Assembly: GCA_020796225.1 (NCBI GenBank)
Contig: CM036764.1
Span: 25,766,233 to 25,830,232 of the forward strand
Reading direction: 5' to 3'
Length of the DNA stretch: 64,000 bases
Source: Arion vulgaris
Taxonomy: Eukaryota; Mollusca; Gastropoda; Stylommatophora; Arionidae
Shown here: piece after piece, positions 1 through 10,204 of the stretch
Layout: each line of letters begins with the position of its first letter
Numbering within the stretch: the first letter of the stretch is position 1
The notes under the pieces: generated by a model
What the model was told of the DNA's origin: nothing
Database searches by the model: none
Seen by the model: only the letters and a program-made list of their open reading frames with translations
Program-made: the position numbers and the translations under genes

Positions 1-420
1 CTGTCCCTGCGGGTTTCAGGAAAGGATCCTTCTTGATATTTTCACCTCGGGTTTTCGCAAAGGGTGTTCTATCCAGCGCCAGCGGTTTTTTTTAACCTCT
101 TCGTTCACTGGAATCTGTCTTGTTCTCTCCATAAGTTCCTCATTTGTGACCCTAACATACCATCTTAGTCCCTCTATTCTGCGCAGACACCAGTTGATGA
201 ATGTTTGCAATTTATGCGTTATTATTTTAGTAGTTCTCGATGTTTCTGACCCATACAGCAGAACGACTTTAACATTAAAGTTAAATATCCGAATTTTTGT
301 TCTAGATTTGATTTTAGACTTCCATATGTTTCCCAGTACGATGTAAGCTCTTCTACCTTCTGGATGGAAACCAACCACATCAGAAAAATTTGCCACGATG
401 TGGTGTGACAGGAGTGGCTG
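1..420 (-). mobile_element. LINE reverse-transcriptase C-terminal remnant, cut by window edge
   Basis: The minus strand encodes the thumb/tail region that follows the RT core in endonuclease/RT non-LTR retrotransposons. Landmarks are a YGSET block, a CLRRI block, then TNEELMERT, the RQIPVNEE segment, RWRWIEHPLRKP and finally NPQGQ running off the left edge. The tryptophan expected before NPQG is a TGA stop. No catalytic domain is present. This is a dead 5'-truncated copy, same family as 57305-57490 and 63230-63680. Clade (RTE-like or other) is not settled. Confidence 0.85.
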
Positions 421-799
421 TCACTGGGGCTATGATGCACCCAAATTTTGTAATCCCAGCTTGACTAAACCATCATTTTTCCGATGACCAGATCCAAAAC
501 AGAGCTCACCGGGAAGTGTGGCTCTCGTTGCTAGGTGAGCTATTATTCGACGCATATAAGACGAATAGTTGGAGGCATATAGACAACTCACACAAAGAAC
601 AGATGAACACACGCACTCACAGGCAGGAGAGCAGGACAGAGCACACAGGAGACAGGATGAGTTGTGGAAGAAATTAACACAGTTGGAAAAAAAGAACTGT
701 TTACAAAGTGTCAACAGGAGAATATGAGCACCATCAACTTATCTACGGATTACATTTGATAAAAGACTCACATGGAACAAATATATAGAGATCACATAA
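421..799. other. no recognised feature
   Basis: I see no coding signature, tRNA-like promoter or tandem structure here. A minus-strand 94-codon open frame has no recognisable motif. Confidence 0.5.
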
Positions 800-1664
800 G
801 GAAGTAAAGGCCAGAAAAGAATTGGACTACTCAGAAAACTGGCAGGTACCAACTGGGGAGCTAATGAACACGCACTAAAGAAAGTTTACAACGGAACAAT
901 AAGACCCCACCTAGAGTTTGCCTCACCAGCATGGGCTACAGCTACAAACTCACACCTGTAGACATTGAACAGCGTATAAAATCAAACACTCAGATCATCA
1001 CCAGATCCATGAAAGTTACACCCATCACAGAGTTGCAAAAACCCCACTGGAGTATAGAAATTGGCATGCAGAAGATAAACTAAAAGTAGGATTCAGATAA
1101 TGAGCAGAAGGTGGAGATGGATAGGACACCCACTGAGGAAACCCCTTGACAGCATCGTGAGACAGGCTCTCCGATGGAACATCCAGGGCAATAGAAGTAA
1201 GGGAAGACCCAGAAACACCTGGAGACGGGAGTTAGAGATGGAATGCAAGAGGACGGGGAGAGAGTGGCGAGATCTGGAAAGGATGGCCTTGGATAGGCGG
1301 GCTTGGAAGGCCTTGGTTGCGGACCTATGCTTCCCTAGGGGCGAAGGGTGAAGAAGAAGGATTCAGATGGAGAAATACACCAGTATGTCCTTGCATCCAA
1401 TGAAAGCAATATTAAATTATCTGGCTCTTGAACGACTAAAACGTAGCAGTCTGAACAAACACCTACACAGGTTACGATTGTCCCCATCCCCTCTGTGTTC
1501 CTGTGGCACCGCTGATCAAACGACAGAACATGTCCTGCAAGACTGTCCCTTGAATGTACTCCTAAAAGGAATGCTGGCCATGCAACTCAACACTACATTC
1601 AAAACTACATTGCACCACCCATGAGCTCCAGAAAACAGTCGACTTCATCATAAGAACGCGTCTG
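800..1664 (+). mobile_element. non-LTR element remnant, C-terminal half, interrupted
   Basis: Two blocks belong to one degenerate element. Block 1 (about 810-1087) translates as RKLAGTNWGANEHALKKVY and TIRPHLEFASPAW, the post-RT region of jockey-like elements. Block 2 (1369-1664) holds RLRLSPSPLCSCG, then TTEHVLQDCP, the cysteine/histidine tail usual after the RNase H-like region. The two are separated by another LINE fragment (1099-1357) flanked by an 11-bp direct repeat, so the split is a later insertion. Frameshifts and stops break both blocks. A related tail lies at 41055-41260. Confidence 0.75.
1099..1357 (+). mobile_element. 5'-truncated LINE tail with 11-bp TSD
   Basis: An open stretch carries RRWRWIGHPLRKP, SIVRQALRWNIQG, RGRPRNTWRREL and a terminal segment ending RGEG, then stop and a short GAA tail. 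This is the C-terminal end plus 3' end of the same LINE type as 1-420. AGGATTCAGAT occurs at 1088-1098 and again at 1358-1368, an exact 11-bp target-site duplication, inside the older jockey-like remnant. About 250 bp only, so reverse transcription stopped early. Confidence 0.85.
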
Positions 1665-1699
1665 GCGGTATAATCATCAATATAGCTATCACAAAGAAG

Positions 1700-1990
1700 A
1701 AGAAGCAACACCATCTAAAAGAGACGCTGGAGGTGGATATGACATGTGATACGCTTGGTGAATAACTTTTGTCTCGAATACGTCATTGATATGGACACCA
1801 AAGGGTAAAGGAAAACGTGGAAGACCAAAAACGACCTGGAAACAAACTGTAGAGCAATAACTGAAAGACATGTATCATACATAGGACACAATACAGAGGA
1901 CGACCAAGAATAGAGAGGAATGGTGTGCATTTGTTGCTGTACTGATCACCAGTGGTGTTACAGGCTTGAGTACGAGTTAAGGTTATGTCG
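1700..1990 (+). mobile_element. LINE C-terminal remnant
   Basis: The readable segment is KGKGKRGRPKTTWKQTVEQ followed by an in-frame stop and a degraded terminal region, as in the last 60-70 residues of endonuclease/RT elements. A minus-strand copy of the same subfamily is at 27845-27990. Confidence 0.65.
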
Positions 1991-3680
1991 GGCTTGTTGT
2001 CTTGGTCAGTCCGTTTGTCTCGGCTAATGTATTCATGGGCCATCAACCAATCATGTCAAGTTTGGACTTGTTTATGGCTGGTTGAATGAGTTTTTTAGCT
2101 AAAATTATATACTTAACTTCTATAATACGGCAAGCTACATAACAAACATTTCTAACAGCACCAATATTCACACAAGCGACATCACTAACCAAAACAATAA
2201 ACAGTCCTACTTTACTTCTTATGTTTCTGTGGTATCAAATTATGTGTTGTTTTTGACATGAGATATCTGGTTCAATTGTAAAACTGAACCCTTGACCTGT
2301 GAGAAAGTGTAATATTTACTATGTTATTGATGCTATCTACTGTACGTATGCTAAGAGTTAATGGATAGCCAGCTGAAATCCGAATCCTACGTTTATCCTC
2401 TTTTACCACATGTGTAGATATTTGTGACTCATAATAATGAGAGAGCAGACAGGCTGGATGGCTTGACCTCCAAATCATGGAGCCAGCCAATGGATAGAGT
2501 TAACATTTTGAACGCTCTCATTTAGTGTGGCCGCAATGAAGATTTTCATTTAAAGCAATCCAGATCAATTATTAGATTGCAAGAACTGGGATTGGAGTAA
2601 CCAGAAAAGAACAGCACATCAGGTATATGAGAAGGCTCCGTCAATCAAAATGGAACAGGCACGGTCTGTCGCTGGACGCTGTTGGAGATATTTCGAAGGA
2701 GATCGGAATACCTATGGACATGTCCGGAGTGCAATGAAGATATTCTAAACTAAAACTGAAACTAGTGACTCTCTTATCACGTTTCCCATGTGTACATATT
2801 TTCTTGCAATGTAACTGATAGAAACAAGTATTGGGAGTAGGTAGGTACTAGATAAATGACAAGAAAACACAACAGTTAAAGACTGGTAAAGTCATCATTC
2901 AGGCAAACTTAGACATATATGCAAGAGGTCATGCATACAATATTAGTAAACAACCTTATCTATTGCTTTTCTCATGTAAAACACGAACACTTAATTCCCC
3001 CGATACACCAGCAATTAATGCAGATCACTACAACATATCGTCTACACGCCCAGAGTCCCTGAAGCTTTATTTTTGTCTGGTATTCCTATTTATATCCTAC
3101 ATTAGCACACACATATGACATATGGCTTGCGATGTTTAGAAGATGAGTAAACAAACAGAAAAAATACCAGCTGCAAAATCAATTGGATACTTTATTAGAA
3201 TTCCACGAATCTGTGGGCAAAAAATAAAATAGCTAACGAAGAAATAAAAAAAACAAAACAATAGATAGTAAAAGGAATATACTAAATCCTGTAATAAGAA
3301 GTAAATACTTATCTAGTTCTAAAAGCAACTACACTTTCTAAAGTTAATATATAACAACAAACTACTGTAGTTTTACCAAATAAAAAACAATAACGATACA
3401 CATCAACGTTTCGACCAAAATGTCTTTATCAAGCAATGGATACAACAGAAGTGAAAAAATTAACTTTTCACACGGCATAGAACATTTAGAACCAGACAAT
3501 ACATTTCTAACGTCCCTAAAATGAAGTACACAGTTTTATTGCAGTCTTTCCTTATATCGATAAAGTTAATTTAAAAATAATCGACATTTTTTGTTTAGTC
3601 TAAACAGATAACAAACATAGAAAATGACAGTGAATGCTTGAATAGATCTTCTTCCAGCATTGCTAAAGCTGTACATCAAT
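1991..3680. other. mostly unassigned AT-rich DNA
   Basis: No gene found. The segment around 2436-2456 (AATGAGAGAGC-GACAGGCT) also occurs at about 32629-32650 in a tRNA-headed SINE, so a SINE body fragment probably lies near 2340-2520. Confidence 0.45.
3380..3440 (+). repeat. dispersed repeat with CAACGTTTCG...CTTTATCAAG
   Basis: CAACGTTTCGACC followed shortly by TCTTTATCAAG recurs as CAACGTTTCGGTGCTTAGACC-TTTATCAAG at about 42950-42985. The spacing and orientation are conserved, so this is a dispersed repeat rather than chance. Parent element unknown. Confidence 0.5.
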
Positions 3681-3695
3681 GAACTATGTGAGAAG

Positions 3696-4998
3696 GCAGA
3701 TCAAAGGTTCATGAGGTTATGGTGGTAACATGAGACAGGGTTAGCGAGGGGGCGCGCTAACCAAGACCCTGCCCCCAACCTCCACGCTGTGACCCTGGAA
3801 ACAGACTGGTTCCGGTCTGGCTAAGAGGGGCAGGGATCGGGGAGAACTACTGGCAGTGGTAGCATTGCAAGTACGGAAATGCAAAACAGATCCATACTAA
3901 CAAAATGCACAAATCTCCTGACCGATATCCAACAAGATATTGCCCAAGTTCCTAAACGTAACGAAACAGCAACGGAAAGTCTCTGACATGGATGAGAGGT
4001 GCATCCAGTGACGAAACGTGTGCCCACGAAGGGCGAAACTCGAAGCCCTGAGGAGGGGCAAACATTGCCAGCCCGTCGGCAAGAATAAATAAAACAGGAC
4101 CGTAACGAATAAAAGTCTACCCTCGTGTCGGTACGAGAGAAGATTGCAGCTGACTCCGCATCGGTGGCCTAGTGCAGATACATGTACTAGGCAAGGTTTG
4201 CCGAGCGCAAAAGAAGAAGTTGCGTTTAGTGCATAACGAAACTACCCGCCCTGGGAAAACCGTGCAAGGTACTGTGCGATTAAAATTAACATCCCCGGAA
4301 GAACTGAGGTTGGTGATACCTAAAGGAACTGCCAGCCTTGGGGCAACCGGGCAAGGTTCGATTGCAGTCGTAACTAACATCCCCGGAATAACTTGAGCGG
4401 GTGATGGTGGCGGGCGCAAAATCCTCAGTTGCGTTGATAGCGCCGACTGAAACGACCCTCTACATTGTTTGTACTAGGCCCCATGCCGGTGCCTTTCGAG
4501 GTTAATTGCAAATTGCCACGTACCAACGCGTCTAGAAAAGGCTGAGCATGTTCCTTCTCCGGATCAAACTCAAAAATGTACGGTAAAGCAAGGCCGACAA
4601 TGTACGGATCAGACAGGAAGTCCGGGTCCTGAACATTGGCGAAGGCCGATACGGTGTTTTATACGAGTAAGACGCCGTCCGAGGACAAGATGACAAGCCC
4701 GAGAAATATTTCTCAGTCAGAACGGGTAAATCAGCGTAACTAACAGTCCTGGCGTAGATCACAAAGCCCAAATATACGGCAAAGTTGATCGTAAAGGCGT
4801 AGATCCGAAAGGATCGTACCTAGGGAAAGTTCACCTTAGTAAATCAAAAGCTGGCTGAAAACGGACGGGCGGGCCTAGTCACCATGGGCGCACAATCGTC
4901 CCGACGTAGATCACTCCGTTCTTGCCAGTGGACCAATTATACGTCACAATAAGAATGACCAAAATTGGCCGTGAAGAACGATCGCAGAAGAAGAAGAA
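3696..4998 (+). mobile_element. non-autonomous retroposon family A, copy 1
   Basis: A 1.3-kb element alignable by eye along its length with 36328-37721. Its 5' part has CAAGACCCTGCCCCC and GTGACCCTGGAAACAGAC-TTCCGGTCTGG. The middle has a tandem pair of about 87 bp, and the 3' part contains AAAATTGGCCGTGAAGAA and a GAA-repeat tail. GAACTATGTGAGAAG is duplicated exactly at 3681-3695 and 4999-5013 (15-bp TSD). No RT, endonuclease or transposase motif is visible, and the longest frame (74 codons at 4172) is not conserved as protein in copy 2. Oligo-GAA tail plus TSD point to LINE-driven retroposition; it may derive from the 5' leader of a LINE. Confidence 0.85.
4233..4407 (+). repeat. internal tandem duplication in family A
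   Basis: Two adjacent units of about 87 bp share the order AACTGCC, GGCAACCG-GCAAGGT, AACATCCCCGGAA and GGTGAT. The same two-unit arrangement is at about 36899-37070 in copy 2, so the duplication predates the spread of the family. Confidence 0.7.
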
Positions 4999-5174
4999 GA
5001 ACTATGTGAGAAGAAAAACAAAAAACTGTCGTTCCTGCCTCTAGTACCCATGTTTAGGGGGGTGAAGGACAGATAGTACGAGAGCTTGAGGAATTTAATG
5101 GCTGCATGGCTAGTGCAGTCGCCGTGAAGCTGTTCAGGTTAGGATTTGTCATTTATGTCCACAACATAAAAAGA

Positions 5175-5250
5175 TCTTTGGCCTTACCGTGAATTGAACA
5201 CTAATCTCCCACATGGGAGCCGAGGTCTAATCCATTCGGCTAAGAACAAC
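5175..5250 (-). mobile_element. tRNA-like SINE head
   Basis: On the minus strand TTAGCCGAATGGATTAG fits a pol III A box and GTGTTCAATTCAC fits a B box at tRNA-like spacing. No matching acceptor stem is evident, so this looks like a SINE promoter remnant, not a tRNA gene. No body was identified. Confidence 0.5.
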
Positions 5251-6145
5251 AAATAAGAGACCAAAACAAATGATAGTGGCAACATAGTAGAGATCTCAGT
5301 GCTTAACAAACTATTCCAGAAATAATATAGAACAGAGATCGAGAAGAATCTTATGTAATGAACAGCTTCATCTGTTCTCCTAAGAAATTCGTGTTAAGGC
5401 AGGAAGAAGGAGATTGAGTACACATCTGTTATGCCATAATAAGAGAGATTAGTAAATATACAGCATGCCAAGAGGGGAATGGTTTAATGTGGTGTTTTAT
5501 GTCCTAACGGAAACGTTCCGTGTTGGTCTTCTCAGTAAGGAAAAAGTTATTTTTCCTTGTTTGGAAAAAAATTAAACAGATGACCTGCATATGCGTGGCG
5601 ACAGCTTTGTGCAATCTTCATTTTTCTGCTGTATACAATCCAGTAGCACACTCTCAGGAATAGAAACAAAGCACTCTACAGACAATGTGCCAGAAAAGTA
5701 GCAGTACTGTAACTGCTGAACATCAAGATACTTATGAAAGGAAATGATAATTAGCGCCATGAGGCATGACAAATTGCCTACACAGTAATCCCTCGCAGCG
5801 TCTTCGGTCAGCCAGGACTAAATATGTTTTAAACCTTATGGTTCTATTTCTTTTAGGAAGAAATTTTTAACTGTAGAATATACAGGAACATTAAACATTT
5901 TTTTTAACGAGACGCTAACAGAGTGTCTATTTTTACTGCCAACAGTCTGGTAGCCTGATATACGTTGCTTGTGTGTGCACTTTTTAGCCATGTTTAACAA
6001 CATACACTTATATACAGTTGCATTTATTTCTACGCCTATTCCGTATCTTCTTTTATTGATCATAGCAACATTTATGTCTTGGTTTTGACAATATTGATTT
6101 ATGTGAAATTGCTGTTCTTTTAAATGATGATTTTTTTCTGTTTTT
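5251..6145. other. no recognised feature
   Basis: No TE signature or repeat found. Minus-strand frames of 66 and 75 codons (5572-5772, 5836-6063) lack recognisable motifs. Confidence 0.45.
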
Positions 6146-6149
6146 CTTG

Positions 6150-6600
6150 AAACTTAAACACAGAAAACAGTATGGAATAGATCTGAAAATGAAAAAAAAG
6201 ATCAGGTTACTAAGAGAGTGCATATCTTCAATAGAAACATACGGGTGTAAAACAAGAACATTTAATACGACGGTGGAAAATCATATATGCCCTTTTGAAT
6301 ATAAGTCTAATGATCCAAAGGCGAAGGATTGACTTCATTGCACCGGGTTTCCATATATGGCTCCGCCCCTGTCGGGAGATAAGGCATACCATCTGCCGAG
6401 AGCACTGCACAAAGCATGAATTCGTAGCTTAAGCAATAATCTTAGGGATCTCAAGAAAATATTGGATTCAGGATGCGGCTGATGATTTGAACTGGATATA
6501 AGGCTGCAGAGCCCGGCATCAGAGAGAATAAATTAGAAGGACTGTTAGGGTGGCAACATTCTGATCAGGACAATGTTTAGATGATGCTAGATATGATGTC
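6150..6600 (+). mobile_element. LINE remnant with middle replaced by a SINE body
   Basis: The left part (6150-6305) reads YGIDLKMKKKIRLLRE, then YGCKTRTFN and HICPFEY. The right part (about 6455-6600) reads WIQDAADDLNW and RTVRVATF. Both match, in order, the minus-strand LINE copy at 7575-8315, so they are two ends of one copy lacking about 200 bp in between. The gap holds a headless SINE fragment (6306-6440). No clear TSD, so deletion with insertion is likely. Confidence 0.7.
6306..6440 (-). mobile_element. SINE-F body fragment
   Basis: TGACTTCATTGCACCGGGTTT, TATGGCTC, CATCTGC and TTGCACAAAG-type blocks follow the order seen in the complete tRNA-headed copy at 57060-57312. The tRNA-like head is absent. 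Confidence 0.65.
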
Positions 6601-6714
6601 TCCCTTATTTGCTTCTAATATTTTCTCTTTGCAGAACATTCACTTACTTTTTCAAAACTTATCTAGCTAGCTATCCTAAATGTAAATAAGAGATAGGAGA
6701 CTTAACATTTTACA

Positions 6715-6835
6715 CCTTCACTGTCTCAGCAAGACTACCTCAACATGTGCTGTGTGAACTTTCAGAAGGGAAGAGGCTTCAGGACAGACCACGGCTCAGA
6801 TATAAGAATATCTGCAGGACCTCAATATATGTTTT
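6715..6835 (+). mobile_element. short LINE C-terminal remnant
   Basis: LPQHVLCELSEGKR then RPRLRYKNICRTS is the segment seen in the minus-strand LINE remnant at 52450-52880 (CELSE; GRPLLRYNDVCKAS). About 40 residues survive. Confidence 0.6.
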
Positions 6836-7068
6836 TTTTTATAGGCTCCAACAAATAGGTAAACATTTATGAGGACCAAGACGTTATCCTTAAAAAAAGC
6901 AACGTTATCCATATGTATTTAGAAAAGTATTAGCAAGAAAAGATAAACAAGCGTAAACACAAAAGTCGTCACAGTTTTACACTCGCCAAATGACCGTCTG
7001 CAAAAAAGCAAAATGGTATAACTTTTTAATATATATATAAATGGCTTCTTGTTATTCTCTTCCACCAT

Positions 7069-7455
7069 TTACTTCTTTATAGAAGTGTTTGGGGGAAGGG
7101 TGGACGTAGGAGAGGTGGTGGACGTAGTAATCCTTCTGTGTGCTTGTTTAAAGGCACTTTGTAAGCTGATGTTCATTTCTGTAAGGCTGTTCTTGATGCC
7201 GTCGCTCCATATTTTGCGTGGTATTCCTCTTGCTTTGTACTCATTATACTTTTTCTGTGTGGCTCTCTGTGGTAGGCGATACCAGAGCATTCTTGTCAGA
7301 TGCTCAAACCATCTAATCTGTTCTTCTTTTATGAATTGCATGACTGATTTTACATCTAGTCTTCTTCTGATTCCTTCATTTCTAATTTTGTCTTTTATTG
7401 TCACACCTGCAGTTCTTCTAAAACACCTCATCTCTGTCGTTATGATTATATAAAT
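7069..7455 (-). mobile_element. LINE C-terminal remnant
   Basis: A nearly open minus-strand segment shows TTEMRCFRRTAGVTIKDKIRNE, QFIKEEQIRWFEHLTRM, YRLPQRA and IWSDGIKNSL. This is the canonical order of the post-RT tail of one endonuclease/RT subfamily. A shorter copy is at 61190-61400, and 30770-31410 is a relative. Confidence 0.75.
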
Positions 7456-7574
7456 GGCTATAAGAGAGTAATGCCATAATGGATTTGTTCTAATGTGCAT
7501 AAAGAAAATGACATATTCATGAGACATCAATAATGGTGTAGGTCATGTGCACTTAAGATCATTGTATTTTCCTT

Positions 7575-8315
7575 TTATTTAATTGTGTCCATATCCGTTT
7601 GTGCCGTAACAGTAGACCCATCTCATGAAATCATCATCAAATAGCTTGTCCTGAGCATAGCTTTGCCACCCTAACAGTCCTCCGGAATTTCTCTCTCTCT
7701 CTCTTAGGCCAGATGTCCTTCCTCTGCAGCTGTCATGTTCAAACCATAAGTTACATCCTGAATCCATCTTTTCCGTGGTCTTCCTCTTTTTCTCTATGCC
7801 GGTATGCCTCCTTTAATGATGGTCTTCTCCAGCCTTTTATGTATTTTTATACAGGGTGTTCAAGATTAAAGCAGCCCCATTGACAAATTGAAAGTTGCCA
7901 GATAATCTATCGCGTTATGTTTATGTACTATTTAAACCGGTTCTGACTAGCTCGTTTTACGTCACATTTGTTCATCGCCCTTCCCGCACTACAATTACAT
8001 ACCGTCACATAACCTTGACCTATACTACGTCATAGCTGAACCTTCTCATTTTCATACATATATGCCAGATTGACTCCATTCACAGGCTGCTATTATCTTG
8101 AACACCCTGTATCTCCTGCAATTTTCTCTTCTTATTTGTATCATCAGCCAGTTTTCTTTGGTTTTGAGTTCTTTTAGAATAGATCTATTTGTTCTCTTCT
8201 CTGTACAAGATATACCAAGAACTCTTCTGTAACACATATATTCAAAAGCACATATATGTTTTTCCAGTGCCTTATTAAATGTCCATGCTTCCCGCTCATA
8301 CGTTGCCACTGGCAA
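7575..8315 (-). mobile_element. LINE remnant, main part, host of two insertions
   Basis: The minus strand encodes LPVATYEREAWTFN, HICAFEYMCYRRVLGI, NWLMIQIRREN, then after a 258-bp insertion KRGRPRKRWIQD and REKFRRTVRVAK. The upstream continuation (GTDKKTKIRILR) is at 10163-10204, on the far side of a 1.8-kb plus-strand LINE inserted with a 9-bp TSD. Dead copy: stops and frame changes. Same subfamily as 6150-6600. Confidence 0.8.
7852..8109. mobile_element. 258-bp MITE with TA target site
   Basis: CAGGGTGTTCAAGAT at the left end is the exact reverse complement of ATCTTGAACACCCTG at the right end. Both ends are flanked by TA (7850-7851, 8110-8111). Removing it rejoins the LINE reading order on either side. 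TA target sites are usual for Tc1/mariner-type MITEs. No coding capacity. Confidence 0.85.
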
Positions 8316-8324
8316 TATTCATGC

Positions 8325-10153
8325 CCCAGGTCCCAATCAATGCCTAGCTTGATATTCCACCTACCTTAGCAGAGGTCAAGAAGGCAACAAGCCAGATGTC
8401 CAGCGGGAAGGCACCGGGTGCGGACTCAATACCAACCGAAGTCTACAAAGAAGGAGGGCCCAAGTTGATGCTAAAATTGACAGAGTTATTTACATCCATT
8501 TGGTGCAACGAACGTGTGCCACAGGAATTAAAGGATGCCACTATTGTCCACCTGTACAAGCGGAAAGGAAACCGCCAGGCCTGCGATAACCTCAGGGGAT
8601 CTCCTCCTGTCAATCGCTGGCAAAATACTGGGCAGAGTCCTCCTCAATCGATTAATCGATCACTTGGAACAGGACTTACTCTCTGAGACCCAATGTGGCT
8701 TCAGAGCAGGTCGTGAACAGCAGACATGATATTTGCTGCTCGCCAACTACAGGAGAAATGCCAAGAGCAGCACCGTAACCTCTATATGGTCTTTGTCGAT
8801 CTGACAAAGGCTTTCGACACGGTTAACAGGGAGGGTCTATGGAAGATCATGGAAAAATTTGGATGCCCAAGGAAATTCATCAAGATCGTTCAACAGTTTC
8901 ACGAGGGCATGATGGCACGTGTACTTGACGAAGGGAGCTGTCGGAAGCCTTCCATGTCACCAACGGCGTCAAACAGGGCTGTGTACTGGCCCCAACACTC
9001 TTCAGCATGATGTTTGCTGCCATGCTCACGGATGTCTTTTGGGAAGGCGACGAACATGGGTAAAGATTAGATACAGGACAGACGGTAACCTATTCAATCT
9101 TCGGAGGTTAAAATCCTCCACCAAGGTAAAAGAATCAACTATCTCAAACCTGTTGTTTGCTGATGACTGTGGCCTCGCTACCAACTCTGAGGAAGAAATG
9201 CAGACTTACATGGACAAGTTCTCAATGGCCTGTGATAGGTTTGGCCTCACCATTAACACCAAAAACAGAGGTCATGTTCCAGCCCGCCCTAGAGAACAGT
9301 ATTACGATCCAGTCATCAACATTAAACACCAGCGTCTCCAGTCAACGGACAACTTTGCTTATCTTGGCAGCCTCCTATCCAGATCGGCAAACATAGATTC
9401 TGAGGTCCACAATAGGATATCCAAAGCCAGTGCTGCGTTCGGAAGGTTACGTGTCACTGTGTGGGAACGGAAGGGGATAAGCATAGTCACAAAGCTGAAA
9501 GTTTACCAGGCCATAGTGCTAACCACGCTGCTGTACGCAAGCGAGACATGGACAGTGTATAGCAGACACGGAAGAAAATTAAACCATTTCCACACAAGCT
9601 GTCTACGCAGAATACTAAAAATAAACTGGCAGGACAAAATTCCAGACAGCGAAGTCCTCACAAGAGCAAAGATCCCAAGCGTCAACACCCTGTTGCAGAA
9701 GGCCCAACTGAGATGGGTCGGTCACGTTGCTCGAATGCCTGATAAACGCATCCCAAAACAGTTGATGTATGGCGAGCTTGAAGGGGGCAGACGTTTAGCT
9801 GGTGGACAGAAAAACGCTTTAAAGACGCTCTTAAAGTGTCTCTGAAATGCTTCGATATAGACAATACGTGCTGGGAATCCTTGCGCAAGATCGCCAAATG
9901 TGGCGCTGTAACAACAAAAGAGGAACCCGAATAGCTGAGAATCATCGTATTGTTGAGTCACAGAGAAAACGAGCAGCGCGAAAAGACAGAGCACACAACA
10001 CGCACATGTCTAACCTTGATCATGTATGCCCCACCTGTGGTCGGGGATTCTGTTCTAGGATTGACTCTACAGTCACCTCCGCACACACCAGAGAGGTGCA
10101 ACAGTACACGTCTGAGATTGTTGTCATCATCGCTTGCGATGGACGGCTATTAT
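8325..10153 (+). pseudogene. non-LTR retrotransposon RT, 5'-truncated, multiply frameshifted
   Basis: This is the best-preserved reverse transcriptase in the window. It begins inside the RT domain with SSGKAPGADSIPTEVY, followed by SIAGKILGRVLLNRLID, CGFRAGREQQT, the first catalytic block FVDLTKAFDTVNREGLW, then GVKQGCVLAPTLFS and the FADD catalytic block (about 9149-9160). The post-RT tail has YLGSLLSR, LLYASETWTVY, CLRRILKINWQDKIPDSEV and RWVGHVARMPDKRIPKQ. It ends near a CPTCGRGFCSRI zinc-finger half (about 10027-10062) whose His pair is reached only after a 1-base shift. At least five frame changes make it non-functional; the endonuclease is missing. TATTCATGC at 8316-8324 and 10154-10162 is a 9-bp TSD, and the tail is short ATT repeats. 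Clade uncertain. Confidence 0.88.
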
Positions 10154-10162
10154 TATTCATGC

Positions 10163-10204
10163 TCTTAGTATTCTGATCTTTGTTTTCTTATCAGTTCCGT
10201 TCCA
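10163..10204 (-). mobile_element. detached upstream piece of the 7575-8315 LINE
   Basis: The minus strand reads GTDKKTKIRILRA, the block that should precede LPVATYE at 8315. It is separated from it only by the inserted LINE and its TSD. The satellite begins directly at its other side. Confidence 0.7.

Noticed and set aside
4172..4396. 74-codon ORF in family A as a conserved small protein
   Set aside because: It spans the 87-bp duplication, and the corresponding region of copy 2 does not preserve the frame.
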